Notes under the pieces: model-generated
What the model was told of the DNA's origin: nothing
The model's database searches: none
Seen by the model: only the letters and a program-made list of their open reading frames with translations
Origin: Paenibacillus sp. FSL R7-0204
GTDB lineage: Bacteria > Bacillota > Bacilli > Paenibacillales > Paenibacillaceae
Length of the DNA: 64,000 nucleotides
Reading direction: 5' to 3'
Assembly (NCBI RefSeq): GCF_038002225.1
Contig: NZ_JBBOCA010000001.1
Coordinates: 558,001-622,000 of the forward strand
Shown: piece by piece, positions 36,797-44,027 of the stretch
Position numbering within the stretch: position 1 is the stretch's first letter
Layout of the letters: the number at the start of each line of letters is the position of its first letter
Position numbers and translations under genes: made by a program

Positions 36797-38416
36797 TTAG
36801 CAGGAATCACGCACAAGCAGCTTGCCGCCGGACTCCAGGCGGCTCTCCTGTGACCGGGCAAGATTAATCACCGCATGCTCCTCCTGGAGCAGCTCAATCT
36901 CCTCGCCCAGCTTGAGGAGCAGCCTGGAGAAGCGGCTTAGGACACTGTCTGTGATGTAGCCGGTGAATTGTCCCGGATGGGCGAATACCTCGAGTATATG
37001 CCAGAGCTGGTCCGTGCAGGAACCGAACGCTCCGTTCATACGGCTCAGCGCAGCCTGGAGATCGCGGATCAGGCTGCCCAAATGGCTGTATTTATCCTCC
37101 AGCAGCAGCATGACTACCAGACCATAATTCACGGATTGCTGGCGGGATTCCACATTCTTGGCCAGCTGGCGCGCTGCCTCAAGCAGTCCGTCTGTCTCTG
37201 TCCGCAGCAGGCTTGCCAGGCTATGCAGGCGATGCTGCATTACCCCGGCATATCCTGCGTACAGGCCGCTGCCGGTAACCTGGCCGCTAACATAAATACT
37301 GCCGGTGGCTATAATGGTAGATTGGAGGATATCGCCATAGACGTACACATTCCCAAGGGCTTCGATCCGTACAGGTCCTTCCAGATCTCCCGGTACAACG
37401 ATGTCGCCTGCGAACATAACATCGCCCGCAGGGTCTGTCAGCTCCCTGGTCAGCAGATAGACCGGAGGGAAGTCACAGATCCGGACGCTGCCGCTTCCTC
37501 CGCAGATCCGGGGCCTGCCGGTGTGCCGGGCTACGATTTTACCACAGGGAAGGAGCTTGGCATGATTACCGGCAGCAAAGTAGATATCTTGCGGCGGGGG
37601 AGGGGGCAGGACCCTTCCGTCTGTGTCGAGGCCGGGAATGCCTTCTTCCGGCGGCAGCTTGCGTGCGAAGACTTCGCCTGCAAAGGTAAAGGGGGCTCCG
37701 GGGAAACGGAGGTACTCCAAGGAATCCGCTGGCTCCTGAGCCGAAGCTCCCTGTCCCCGAAGCATTCTGTTCCCCTCCAGTGTATGCTCCGGCAGCTGGA
37801 ATTCCAGCCGGGCTTCCTTGCCGGGCAGCGGGGCTCTTCCTTCAGCGATGCATACGGGAAGATATGTAGGATTCTCCAGCTCCGCGTACAGGGCGGGAAT
37901 GTTCAGGTTGCGTAGAATGAAACGGTTGTCCAGTGAGGAAATAATCTGTTCTATGGTGAGCGTGGACAGCAGCATCGCCGGGTTGGGCTGGGCACGGACG
38001 ACCGCCTCAAAGGCGGCGGGACAGTTGACCAGGTTCCAGGCGTACTTCTCTGCACGGTATAAAGTGAAGTGGACCTTGAGCTTGTCAGGCGATACGGTAA
38101 TTTCGTACTGCGGCTTCTCGCAGATCTCCCAGGTAATATAATCTGCCTTGGTCACCTCAGTTGGCTCTGTAACGGTCTTCCAGTTGATCTTCAGGACAAC
38201 AGGGTGGATCGCAGAAATGCGGGCGGGAGCGCCTCCGGGGAGCGGGGGAGTAATGAATATCTGGTTGTCCTGCACGAGGATAATTCCATTCTTATCTCCA
38301 GTTGTCCCGTCAGAAGTCCGGCCCTCCACAGAGAATGAATCCAGGAGACCTTTACGTTCGAGCATCAGGGACTCTACGAATTCATATCGGCTTGGTTCGA
38401 TATCCTGCTGCGGCAT
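36797..38416 (-). CDS. fapA: FapA / DUF342 family protein
   Basis: A 539-residue cytoplasmic protein of the FapA (DUF342) family, with the right-handed beta-helix repeats DVMFAGDIVVPGDLEGPVRIEALGNVYVYGDILQSTIIATGSIYVSGQV in the middle and a helical C terminus (450-539). The N-terminal part differs from typical FapA and includes a Pro-rich patch. FapA proteins are linked to flagellar or surface functions and are known to contain a MinC-C-like beta-helix. The gene is preceded by a cyclic-di-GMP-I riboswitch, tying it to the motility/biofilm second messenger. Confidence 0.85.
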   Translation of the reverse strand: MPQQDIEPSRYEFVESLMLERKGLLDSFSVEGRTSDGTTGDKNGIILVQDNQIFITPPLPGGAPARISAIHPVVLKINWKTVTEPTEVTKADYITWEICEKPQYEITVSPDKLKVHFTLYRAEKYAWNLVNCPAAFEAVVRAQPNPAMLLSTLTIEQIISSLDNRFILRNLNIPALYAELENPTYLPVCIAEGRAPLPGKEARLEFQLPEHTLEGNRMLRGQGASAQEPADSLEYLRFPGAPFTFAGEVFARKLPPEEGIPGLDTDGRVLPPPPPQDIYFAAGNHAKLLPCGKIVARHTGRPRICGGSGSVRICDFPPVYLLTRELTDPAGDVMFAGDIVVPGDLEGPVRIEALGNVYVYGDILQSTIIATGSIYVSGQVTGSGLYAGYAGVMQHRLHSLASLLRTETDGLLEAARQLAKNVESRQQSVNYGLVVMLLLEDKYSHLGSLIRDLQAALSRMNGAFGSCTDQLWHILEVFAHPGQFTGYITDSVLSRFSRLLLKLGEEIELLQEEHAVINLARSQESRLESGGKLLVRDSC

Positions 38417-38519
38417 GGTTGTAACCTCACTTTTCGTATGATCAATGGCAATTCGTACAGAAAAAGAACATCATCAAGCCTCGGAGGCTTCCCCTCCTGA
38501 ACAGCTGGCTTAAGTGGTC

Positions 38520-38617
38520 TCTATTGGCAGCCTGGCAACCGTAAACGCGGATTCTGGCGTTCTTAGGCCCATAGCTTTGCGTCCTGCCCTTTCGGGGAGT
38601 TTGCCTTTAGAAATAGA
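38520..38617 (-). promoter_or_regulatory. Cyclic-di-GMP-I (GEMM-I) riboswitch before fapA
   Basis: On the minus strand the core GGCAAACTCC ... GAAA ... GGACGCAAAGC ... GGCCTAA is followed by GGTTGCCAGGCTGCC, which is the conserved order of the GEMM-I aptamer with its GAAA tetraloop and receptor. P1 closes through TCTATT (38617-38612) and AATAGA (38525-38520), a perfect six-base match. Downstream (38462-38515) the RNA can form AAGCC/GGCTT and GGAGG/CCTCC stems followed by TTCTTTTT, a plausible expression platform. The fapA ATG is about 100 bases further on. Confidence 0.92.
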
Positions 38618-38876
38618 TCAATGATATACATCCTGTAGAGGCGATGAATTGTGGTCGACTGTAATCGACAAAAAGAATCATGAATAGTTCTTATGTGTCA
38701 TTAACTTCTGCAAACAAGCTTAATTCTAGTACTTAAAGAGCTATTTTTCAACTATATTATGCCTATTTATCAAAAAACTCGAAATATGCAGCTCTATTTC
38801 GACAAAAAAACTGGTTTCCCAGCACTTACAGCTTATGGAAGAGGAAGATGAGAGGAAGTGTGGGTATTCAACTGTT

Positions 38877-38917
38877 GGGACACCCTGGGCTTGGCAAAAC
38901 TCGGAGTGTTCCTTTTT
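38877..38917 (+). terminator. Terminator-like hairpin upstream of the cyanurate operon
   Basis: GGGACAC (38877-38883) pairs with GTGTTCC (38906-38912) and is followed by five T. No plus-strand gene ends here. The short ORF through it (38835-39041) has no ribosome site. The rest of 38620-39008 is AT-rich and should hold the fapA promoter on the minus strand, which I could not define. Confidence 0.45.
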
Positions 38918-39008
38918 CGATAAGCAGTGTTGTAAGTGTTTGTGTTATGTATGTGTTAACTATGTGAATAAACACAAACATTCAGTACATTATTTCGTAA
39001 TAAAACCG

Positions 39009-39037
39009 AAGACATCCCAAATTCATTGTAATATAAT
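39009..39037 (+). promoter_or_regulatory. Probable promoter of the cyanurate operon
   Basis: A perfect TATAAT (39032-39037) with AAGACA 17 bases upstream. The start would be near 39044, placing the GlnR box about 30 bases into the transcript. Confidence 0.6.
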
Positions 39038-39066
39038 CTAACTCATACCAAGGGAACGCGGATTAA

Positions 39067-39083
39067 TGTTAACTAAATTAACA
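39067..39083. promoter_or_regulatory. GlnR/TnrA box
   Basis: TGTTAACTAAATTAACA matches the GlnR/TnrA consensus TGTNAN7TNACA exactly, within a larger perfect palindrome ATTAATGTTAA - ctaaa - TTAACATTAAT (39062-39088). It lies 38 bp before the biuH ATG. GlnR is the nitrogen regulator of Paenibacillus and binds such sites. Confidence 0.8.
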
Positions 39084-39120
39084 TTAATAGAGATAGCGCA
39101 TCAGGAGAGGAGCATAAACC

Positions 39121-39804
39121 ATGCAGATTGCAGCAACACCTTACATCTGGCCTTATGACGGGGCTGTGGACCCGGCGAAGACAGCGCTGATGATTATCGA
39201 CATGCAGACGGATTTTTGCGGCAAGGGCGGTTACGTCGAGAGAATGGGTTATGACCTCTCATTAACGGCGAGGGCGATTCAGCCCATTCAGCGGCTGCTG
39301 GCACGTATCCGGGAGATTGAAGGGTTCACCGTGATCCATACCCGCGAGGGACATAAGCCGGATCTGTCGGATCTGCCGGCGAACAAACGGTGGCGCAGCC
39401 GCCAGATCGGGGCCGAGATCGGCTCCGAAGGACCGGCGGGACGAATTCTCGTGCGGGGGGAGCGCGGCTGGCAGATCATCGAGGAGCTGGCGCCTGCCCA
39501 CGGAGAGTACATTATAGACAAGCCGGGCAAAGGGAGCTTTTACGCAACGGACCTGGACCTGATCCTGAAGAATAAAGGAATTACCCATCTGATTCTGACC
39601 GGTATTACGACCGATGTCTGTGTACACACCACGATGCGGGAAGCCAATGACCGCGGGTACGAGTGCCTGATTCTTGCAGATTGTACGGGAGCGACGGATG
39701 AAGCGAATCACCTGGCGGCACTGAGTATGGTTCAAATGCAGGGCGGGGTGTTCGGCAGTGTAAGTGATTCACAAGCGGTGCTGCGTGCGCTGGAGCAATA
39801 CTAA
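39121..39804 (+). CDS. biuH: Biuret hydrolase (isochorismatase-family)
   Basis: A 227-residue cysteine hydrolase. It closely follows my recollection of Rhizobium BiuH, from IWPYDGAVDPAKTALMIIDM through GYDLSL, REGHKPDLSDLPANKRWRS and GITTDVCVHTTMREANDRGYECL to MVQMQGGVFGSVSDS. The catalytic triad is Asp27, Lys134, Cys167, and Gln207 matches the substrate-specificity glutamine of BiuH. It converts biuret to allophanate and ammonia. AGGAGAGGAG precedes the ATG. It is the first gene of an operon that also encodes cyanuric acid hydrolase and allophanate hydrolase, which supports the assignment over other isochorismatase-like enzymes. Confidence 0.88.
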   Translation: MQIAATPYIWPYDGAVDPAKTALMIIDMQTDFCGKGGYVERMGYDLSLTARAIQPIQRLLARIREIEGFTVIHTREGHKPDLSDLPANKRWRSRQIGAEIGSEGPAGRILVRGERGWQIIEELAPAHGEYIIDKPGKGSFYATDLDLILKNKGITHLILTGITTDVCVHTTMREANDRGYECLILADCTGATDEANHLAALSMVQMQGGVFGSVSDSQAVLRALEQY

Positions 39805-39829
39805 ATCATTCATAAACGGGGGAATAACC

Positions 39830-40843
39830 ATGTGGAACAAGTCCAGAACGAAAGCGCTGATGCTGTTAACCTCGCTGATGCTGCTCCTGACCGCCTGCGG
39901 TAACAATACGGAAGCCGGGAAGGCTGAAGGCCAGGGGGCGGAAGGCCCGGGCGAGCTGAAAAAGGTGGTGCTCCGGCTGAAGTGGATTCACCAGGCGCAG
40001 TTTGCCGGTTTTTATACCGCGGTGGAAAAAGGCTTCTATAAAGAAGCGGGGCTGGATGTTGAGATTCGCCCGGGGGGCTCGGATTTCCCGGCTGTGCAGA
40101 TGGTAGCTTCCGGCAGTGAGGAGTTCGGAGTTACGGGTGCCGACCAGGTCGTCATCGCCAGAGAGAAAGGCGTTCCGGTCAAAGCGTTGTCCGCGATCTA
40201 CCGCAAAACCCCGTTCGTCATGTTCACGCTCAAGGAGTCCGGGATCCAGACGATGGAGGATCTTGTCGGGCAAAAGGTAGGCATTAAGCTGGGCGGCAAC
40301 GAGGAACTGACCTTCCGGGCCATGGAGAAAAGCGCGGGCATCGACCCTTCGCAAATCGAAGAGATGCCGGTCAAATATGATCTGAGTCCGCTGTTAACCG
40401 GTCAGGTCAAGGCCTGGCCCGGCTATGTCATTAATGAAGTGCTGGCTGTAGAGGAGCAGGGCAAGGAAGTGAATATTATCGACCCGAACGACTATGGCAT
40501 CAATTTCTATGCCGATACCTTGTTCACTACGGAGTCTATCATCAAGAAGGACCCGGAGATGGTCGCAAGCTTCGTGCAGGCATCTATGCAGGGCTGGGAT
40601 TATGCGGTCAAGCATCCGGAGGAGGCGGCGGAATTCGGTCTGAAGTATGGCGAGAAGCTTGATCTGAAGCATGAGGTCAATATGATGAAGGCCAGCATTC
40701 CGCTGCTTGATCCGGAGAAGCTTCCGCTGGGCTCGATGGACGAGGCGTCCTGGGAGACCCTGCAGAAGAATCTGGTCGAGCTGGGCTTTGTGAAAAAGGA
40801 ACAGGATATCGGCGGATTGTTCACCAACGAGTTTTTGAAATAA
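39830..40843 (+). CDS. NMT1/THI5-type ABC binding lipoprotein
   Basis: A 337-residue lipoprotein with lipobox LTAC (Cys23) and an NMT1/THI5-like domain: VVLRLKWIHQAQFAGFYTAVEKGFYKEAGLDVEIRPGG, then GVTGADQVVIAREKGVPVKALSAIYRKTPFVMF. These proteins bind pyrimidine-like and other nitrogen heterocycles or sulfonates. In this operon the ligand is most simply cyanuric acid or a related ring, which is inference. ATG 39830 has GGGGGA eight bases upstream and is 25 bp after biuH. Confidence 0.9.
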   Translation: MWNKSRTKALMLLTSLMLLLTACGNNTEAGKAEGQGAEGPGELKKVVLRLKWIHQAQFAGFYTAVEKGFYKEAGLDVEIRPGGSDFPAVQMVASGSEEFGVTGADQVVIAREKGVPVKALSAIYRKTPFVMFTLKESGIQTMEDLVGQKVGIKLGGNEELTFRAMEKSAGIDPSQIEEMPVKYDLSPLLTGQVKAWPGYVINEVLAVEEQGKEVNIIDPNDYGINFYADTLFTTESIIKKDPEMVASFVQASMQGWDYAVKHPEEAAEFGLKYGEKLDLKHEVNMMKASIPLLDPEKLPLGSMDEASWETLQKNLVELGFVKKEQDIGGLFTNEFLK

Positions 40844-40857
40844 GGAGGGACCCGATA

Positions 40858-41667
40858 ATGACAACAGCGATCAAAGAACAGCTGGATGCTGCCGCCGCGC
40901 AGCATCCCGGTACCCGGGAAACGATGCTCTCCCTGCGCAATTGCTCTCTTTCTTTCGGCAAAGTGCCTGTGCTGGATCAGGTCAGTCTTGACGTCTACCG
41001 CAATGAGTTCATTTCGATTCTCGGACCGAGCGGCTGCGGGAAATCTACAACACTCCGGCTGATGCTGCGATTGTTAAGCCCGGAGGCCGGTGGAGAGGTG
41101 GCGTATGCCTCACCTGATCTGTCCCTGGGCATGGTCTTCCAGAAGCCGGTACTGATGCCGTGGCTCAGTACGCTGCAGAATGTAATGCTGCCGCTTGAAC
41201 TGGGCGAAAAGAAGAAGTTCAGCAAAGCCGAGGCACGTGAAAAAGCGGAAAGTGCCCTGCGCCTGGTCGGCCTCCAGGATTATCTGAACCACTTCCCGCA
41301 TCAGCTCAGCGGCGGGATGCAGCAGCGGGCAGCGATTGCCCGGGCTCTGGCGGCCGATCCGACGGTGCTGCTGATGGACGAACCGTTCGGCGCGCTGGAT
41401 GAGCTGACACGCGAGAAGCTGAATTTCGAGCTGCTGCGGCTGTGGGAGAGCCCGGAGACCAGTCTAAGCAGCATTGTGATGGTCACCCATTCCATTCATG
41501 AATCCGCGCTGCTGTCAGACCGGGTCGTCATGATGTCTCCCCGGCCCGCCGGTGTGACGGATATCATTCCGGTGACGCTGCCCTCCCCGCGTGAGGCGGG
41601 CATGGAAGAGCTGCCGGAATTCCACCGGATTGTCAAGGAACTGAGAAAGCGGGTGAAGCATCTATGA
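40858..41667 (+). CDS. ABC transporter ATPase (nitrate/taurine/pyrimidine class)
   Basis: A 269-residue ATPase: Walker A GPSGCGKST (56-64), Q loop VFQKPVLMPWLS, signature LSGGMQQRAAIARAL, Walker B VLLMDEPFGALD and H-loop VTHSIHESALLSDRV. The sequence class matches ATPases that work with NMT1-type binding proteins. It starts 14 bp after the binding-protein gene and its stop overlaps the permease start by four bases. Confidence 0.94.
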   Translation: MTTAIKEQLDAAAAQHPGTRETMLSLRNCSLSFGKVPVLDQVSLDVYRNEFISILGPSGCGKSTTLRLMLRLLSPEAGGEVAYASPDLSLGMVFQKPVLMPWLSTLQNVMLPLELGEKKKFSKAEAREKAESALRLVGLQDYLNHFPHQLSGGMQQRAAIARALAADPTVLLMDEPFGALDELTREKLNFELLRLWESPETSLSSIVMVTHSIHESALLSDRVVMMSPRPAGVTDIIPVTLPSPREAGMEELPEFHRIVKELRKRVKHL

Positions 41668-42416
41668 CGGTCAAAATCAAAGACACCCTGTACCCGGTCA
41701 CGTTTGCGCTCGGCTTCCTGCTCCTATGGGAGCTGGCTGTACGTGTCCTGTCGGTTCCTATGTATCTGCTGCCTGCACCTACGCAGGTAGTCTCGGCTAT
41801 TAATGGCTCGCTCTGGTCGCATACGCTGGTTACGCTGGGCGAAGCTCTGACCGGGTTCATTCTCGCCAATATCCTCGGCCTCGCTACCGCAGTGATTTTC
41901 GTGCATTCCAAGCCGATTGAGAAGGGGATGTTCCCGCTCGCCATCGCCCTTAAGACTACGCCGCTGGTGGCGCTGGCCCCGCTGCTGGTCGTTTGGCTGG
42001 GGACCGGATATACCTCGAAGGTAATCGCTTCGATGCTGATCTGCTTTTTCCCGATTCTGGTGAACAGTGTTAAGGGTCTTAAGGCCATTGAATACGAAGC
42101 CTGGGAGCTGTTCTCGACCTACAAAGGGACGAAGAGCGAAATCTTCTGGAAGCTGCGCCTGCCGACGAGTCTGCCTTATATCTTCTCTGCCCTCAAAATC
42201 TCCACCTCGCTGGCCATAGTCGGTGCCATAGTCGGCGAATTTGTCGGAGCCAATAAGGGACTCGGTTATGTAGTGCTTGTCTCTTCCTATCATATGGATA
42301 CGCCGGTGATGTTCTCGGCTATTATTGCTTCGGCGGTGTGCGGCCTGCTGCTGTTCTGGTGTATCGGGCTGCTGGAGAAACGGGTTATTTTCTGGACAAG
42401 GAGCGATGATCTATGA
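41664..42416 (+). CDS. ABC transporter permease (nitrate/taurine/pyrimidine class)
   Basis: A 250-residue permease with six predicted helices and the EAA-type loop LKAIEYEAWELFSTYKGTKSEIFWKLRLPTSLPYIFSALK. The GEFVGANKGLGYVVL segment is typical of the taurine/nitrate/pyrimidine permease class. It overlaps the ATPase gene by four bases (ATGA) and the cyanuric acid hydrolase gene by four bases, so transport and ring opening are translationally linked. Confidence 0.94.
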   Translation: MTVKIKDTLYPVTFALGFLLLWELAVRVLSVPMYLLPAPTQVVSAINGSLWSHTLVTLGEALTGFILANILGLATAVIFVHSKPIEKGMFPLAIALKTTPLVALAPLLVVWLGTGYTSKVIASMLICFFPILVNSVKGLKAIEYEAWELFSTYKGTKSEIFWKLRLPTSLPYIFSALKISTSLAIVGAIVGEFVGANKGLGYVVLVSSYHMDTPVMFSAIIASAVCGLLLFWCIGLLEKRVIFWTRSDDL

Positions 42417-43483
42417 TGAACTGCTCGGTCATTCGAATCCCAGCAGGCGCGCCGCATGATATGTCGGGATTAAGCGCAGCGGTGGAAGCAGGCCTGTTCC
42501 GGCCGGAGGAAGTGGTCGCGGTGCTGGGGAAGACGGAGGGCAACGGCTGTGTGAATGATTTTACGCGGGGTTATGCTGTGATGGCCTTGAAAGGATTCTT
42601 TGCTGAAGCGGCAAAAGGAGGAGCTGCCGGCATCTCTTATGTGATGTCCGGCGGTACGGAAGGGGTGCTCAGCCCGCACTTCACGGTCATCAGCCGCAGC
42701 GGACAGGGGGAGCCGGGGGTGGCCGGTGATGGCCTGAAGTCGCTCGCCATTGGTGTGGCAAGAACCCGGGGCTTCCGGCCGGAGGAGCTGGGACGGCTCC
42801 CTCAGGTGGACGCCGTGGCGGATGCCGTGGACCGTGCGGTTAAGGAGGCGGGCATCACCTCACCGGAGGATGTGCATTTTGTACAGATCAAATGTCCGCT
42901 GCTTACCGCTGAACAGATCTATGAGGCACACAGCCGTCAGGCGTCCCTGGTGACAGAGGATACGTACAAATCGATGGGGTATTCCAGAGGCGCTTCTGCA
43001 CTGGGTGCCGGGGTCGCGCTGGGTGAGGTGGATCGTGCGTCTCTACAGGAGGAAGATATCTGTACAGACTGGAGTCGATTTAGCGCGGTAGCCTCCACTT
43101 CGGCGGGCAGTGAGCTGTCCTGCTGCGAAGTGATTGTGTTCGGGAACTCGCTGTCTGCGGACGGCCCGTACCATATCGACCATGCCGTGATGCAGGATGC
43201 AGTGGATGGCGCTGCACTTCAGGGCCTGCTGGACCGGTATCCGGGTGAAGAGCTGGTGCAGGTGCTGGCCAAAGCTGAAGCTGATCCCGATGGTATCATC
43301 CGCGGACGCCGCCATATCATGCTGGATGACTCGGATATCAATCATACGCGCCATGCACGGGCTGTAGTCGGGGGTGTGCTGGCCTATGTCGGCGGCGACC
43401 CGATGATCTACGTCTCCGGCGGAGGCGAGCATCAGGGGCCGAAGGGCGGAGGGCCGGTGGCGGCTGTGTTCCGCCGCAGGTAG
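42413..43483 (+). CDS. atzD: Cyanuric acid hydrolase (AtzD/TrzD/barbiturase family)
   Basis: A 356-residue ring-opening amidohydrolase with the threefold internal repeat of this rare family. All three Ser/Lys pairs are present: Lys40 (LGKTEGNG) with Ser79 (MSGGTEG), Lys160 (QIKCPLL) with Ser230 (STSAGSE), and Lys287 (LAKAEAD) with Ser335 (SGGGEHQGPKGGG). The enzyme opens cyanuric acid to carboxybiuret, which decarboxylates to biuret. Barbiturase is the main alternative; the neighbouring biuret and allophanate hydrolases favour cyanuric acid. The start overlaps the permease stop by four bases; ATG 42416 is an equal choice. Confidence 0.9.
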   Translation: MMNCSVIRIPAGAPHDMSGLSAAVEAGLFRPEEVVAVLGKTEGNGCVNDFTRGYAVMALKGFFAEAAKGGAAGISYVMSGGTEGVLSPHFTVISRSGQGEPGVAGDGLKSLAIGVARTRGFRPEELGRLPQVDAVADAVDRAVKEAGITSPEDVHFVQIKCPLLTAEQIYEAHSRQASLVTEDTYKSMGYSRGASALGAGVALGEVDRASLQEEDICTDWSRFSAVASTSAGSELSCCEVIVFGNSLSADGPYHIDHAVMQDAVDGAALQGLLDRYPGEELVQVLAKAEADPDGIIRGRRHIMLDDSDINHTRHARAVVGGVLAYVGGDPMIYVSGGGEHQGPKGGGPVAAVFRRR

Positions 43484-43582
43484 CAGAGCTATATAGATTG
43501 AACTAAAAATTTAAGTTAAGGAAAAGTGGCGGAGGGGAATATAGGATACTACTACATTTTATCCATCATGGGGGAATCGAAT

Positions 43583-44011
43583 ATGCATACACAGGAAACG
43601 AAAGTGCTGAGCGCAGCAGATATGACATGGGAGCTTATGCCGAATCACATAGAACTGTATCACCGGGAGATTGTCTCTGCAAAGGAGGCGGACCGCCTGG
43701 GTATCCGGATGAGTTCGATTCTGTGGGAAAAGCTGGGGATCGGCGGTCAGGTCTTGCCGCACTATCATGATGTAGTCGAAATCATTCATATTACCGTAGG
43801 AGAGGTCAAGCTGCTATGTGACGGGGAGTGGTACAGCTACCGGGCCGGAGATACGTTCCATGTGCCTGCGGGCGTAGTCCATTCTGTTCGGAATACAGGG
43901 GATTCTCCTTCGGAGCAGATCAGTATTTTTGTACCGGGGGAGGCGGAGGTGCCGGCTAACAGCTTCTTCGGCACTACACTAATCGAGGATATCTATTCTT
44001 CCAAGCTATAG
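43583..44011 (+). CDS. Cupin-domain protein of the cyanurate operon
   Basis: A 142-residue single cupin: motif 1 HYHDVVEIIHITVGEVKLLCDGEW and motif 2 AGDTFHVPAGVVHSVRN, with the metal-binding His residues present. ATG 43583 has GGGGGA eight bases upstream, like the binding-protein gene of the same operon. Its role is unknown. It could be a small enzyme or sensor for a ring compound. It sits between atzD (99 bp upstream) and the PucR gene (16 bp downstream). Confidence 0.85.
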   Translation: MHTQETKVLSAADMTWELMPNHIELYHREIVSAKEADRLGIRMSSILWEKLGIGGQVLPHYHDVVEIIHITVGEVKLLCDGEWYSYRAGDTFHVPAGVVHSVRNTGDSPSEQISIFVPGEAEVPANSFFGTTLIEDIYSSKL

Positions 44012-44027
44012 TAAAGGCGGCGGAGCC

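Noticed and set aside
38835..39041. 68-codon Cys-rich plus-strand ORF
   Set aside because: No ribosome site; it spans a terminator-like hairpin and the predicted operon promoter.
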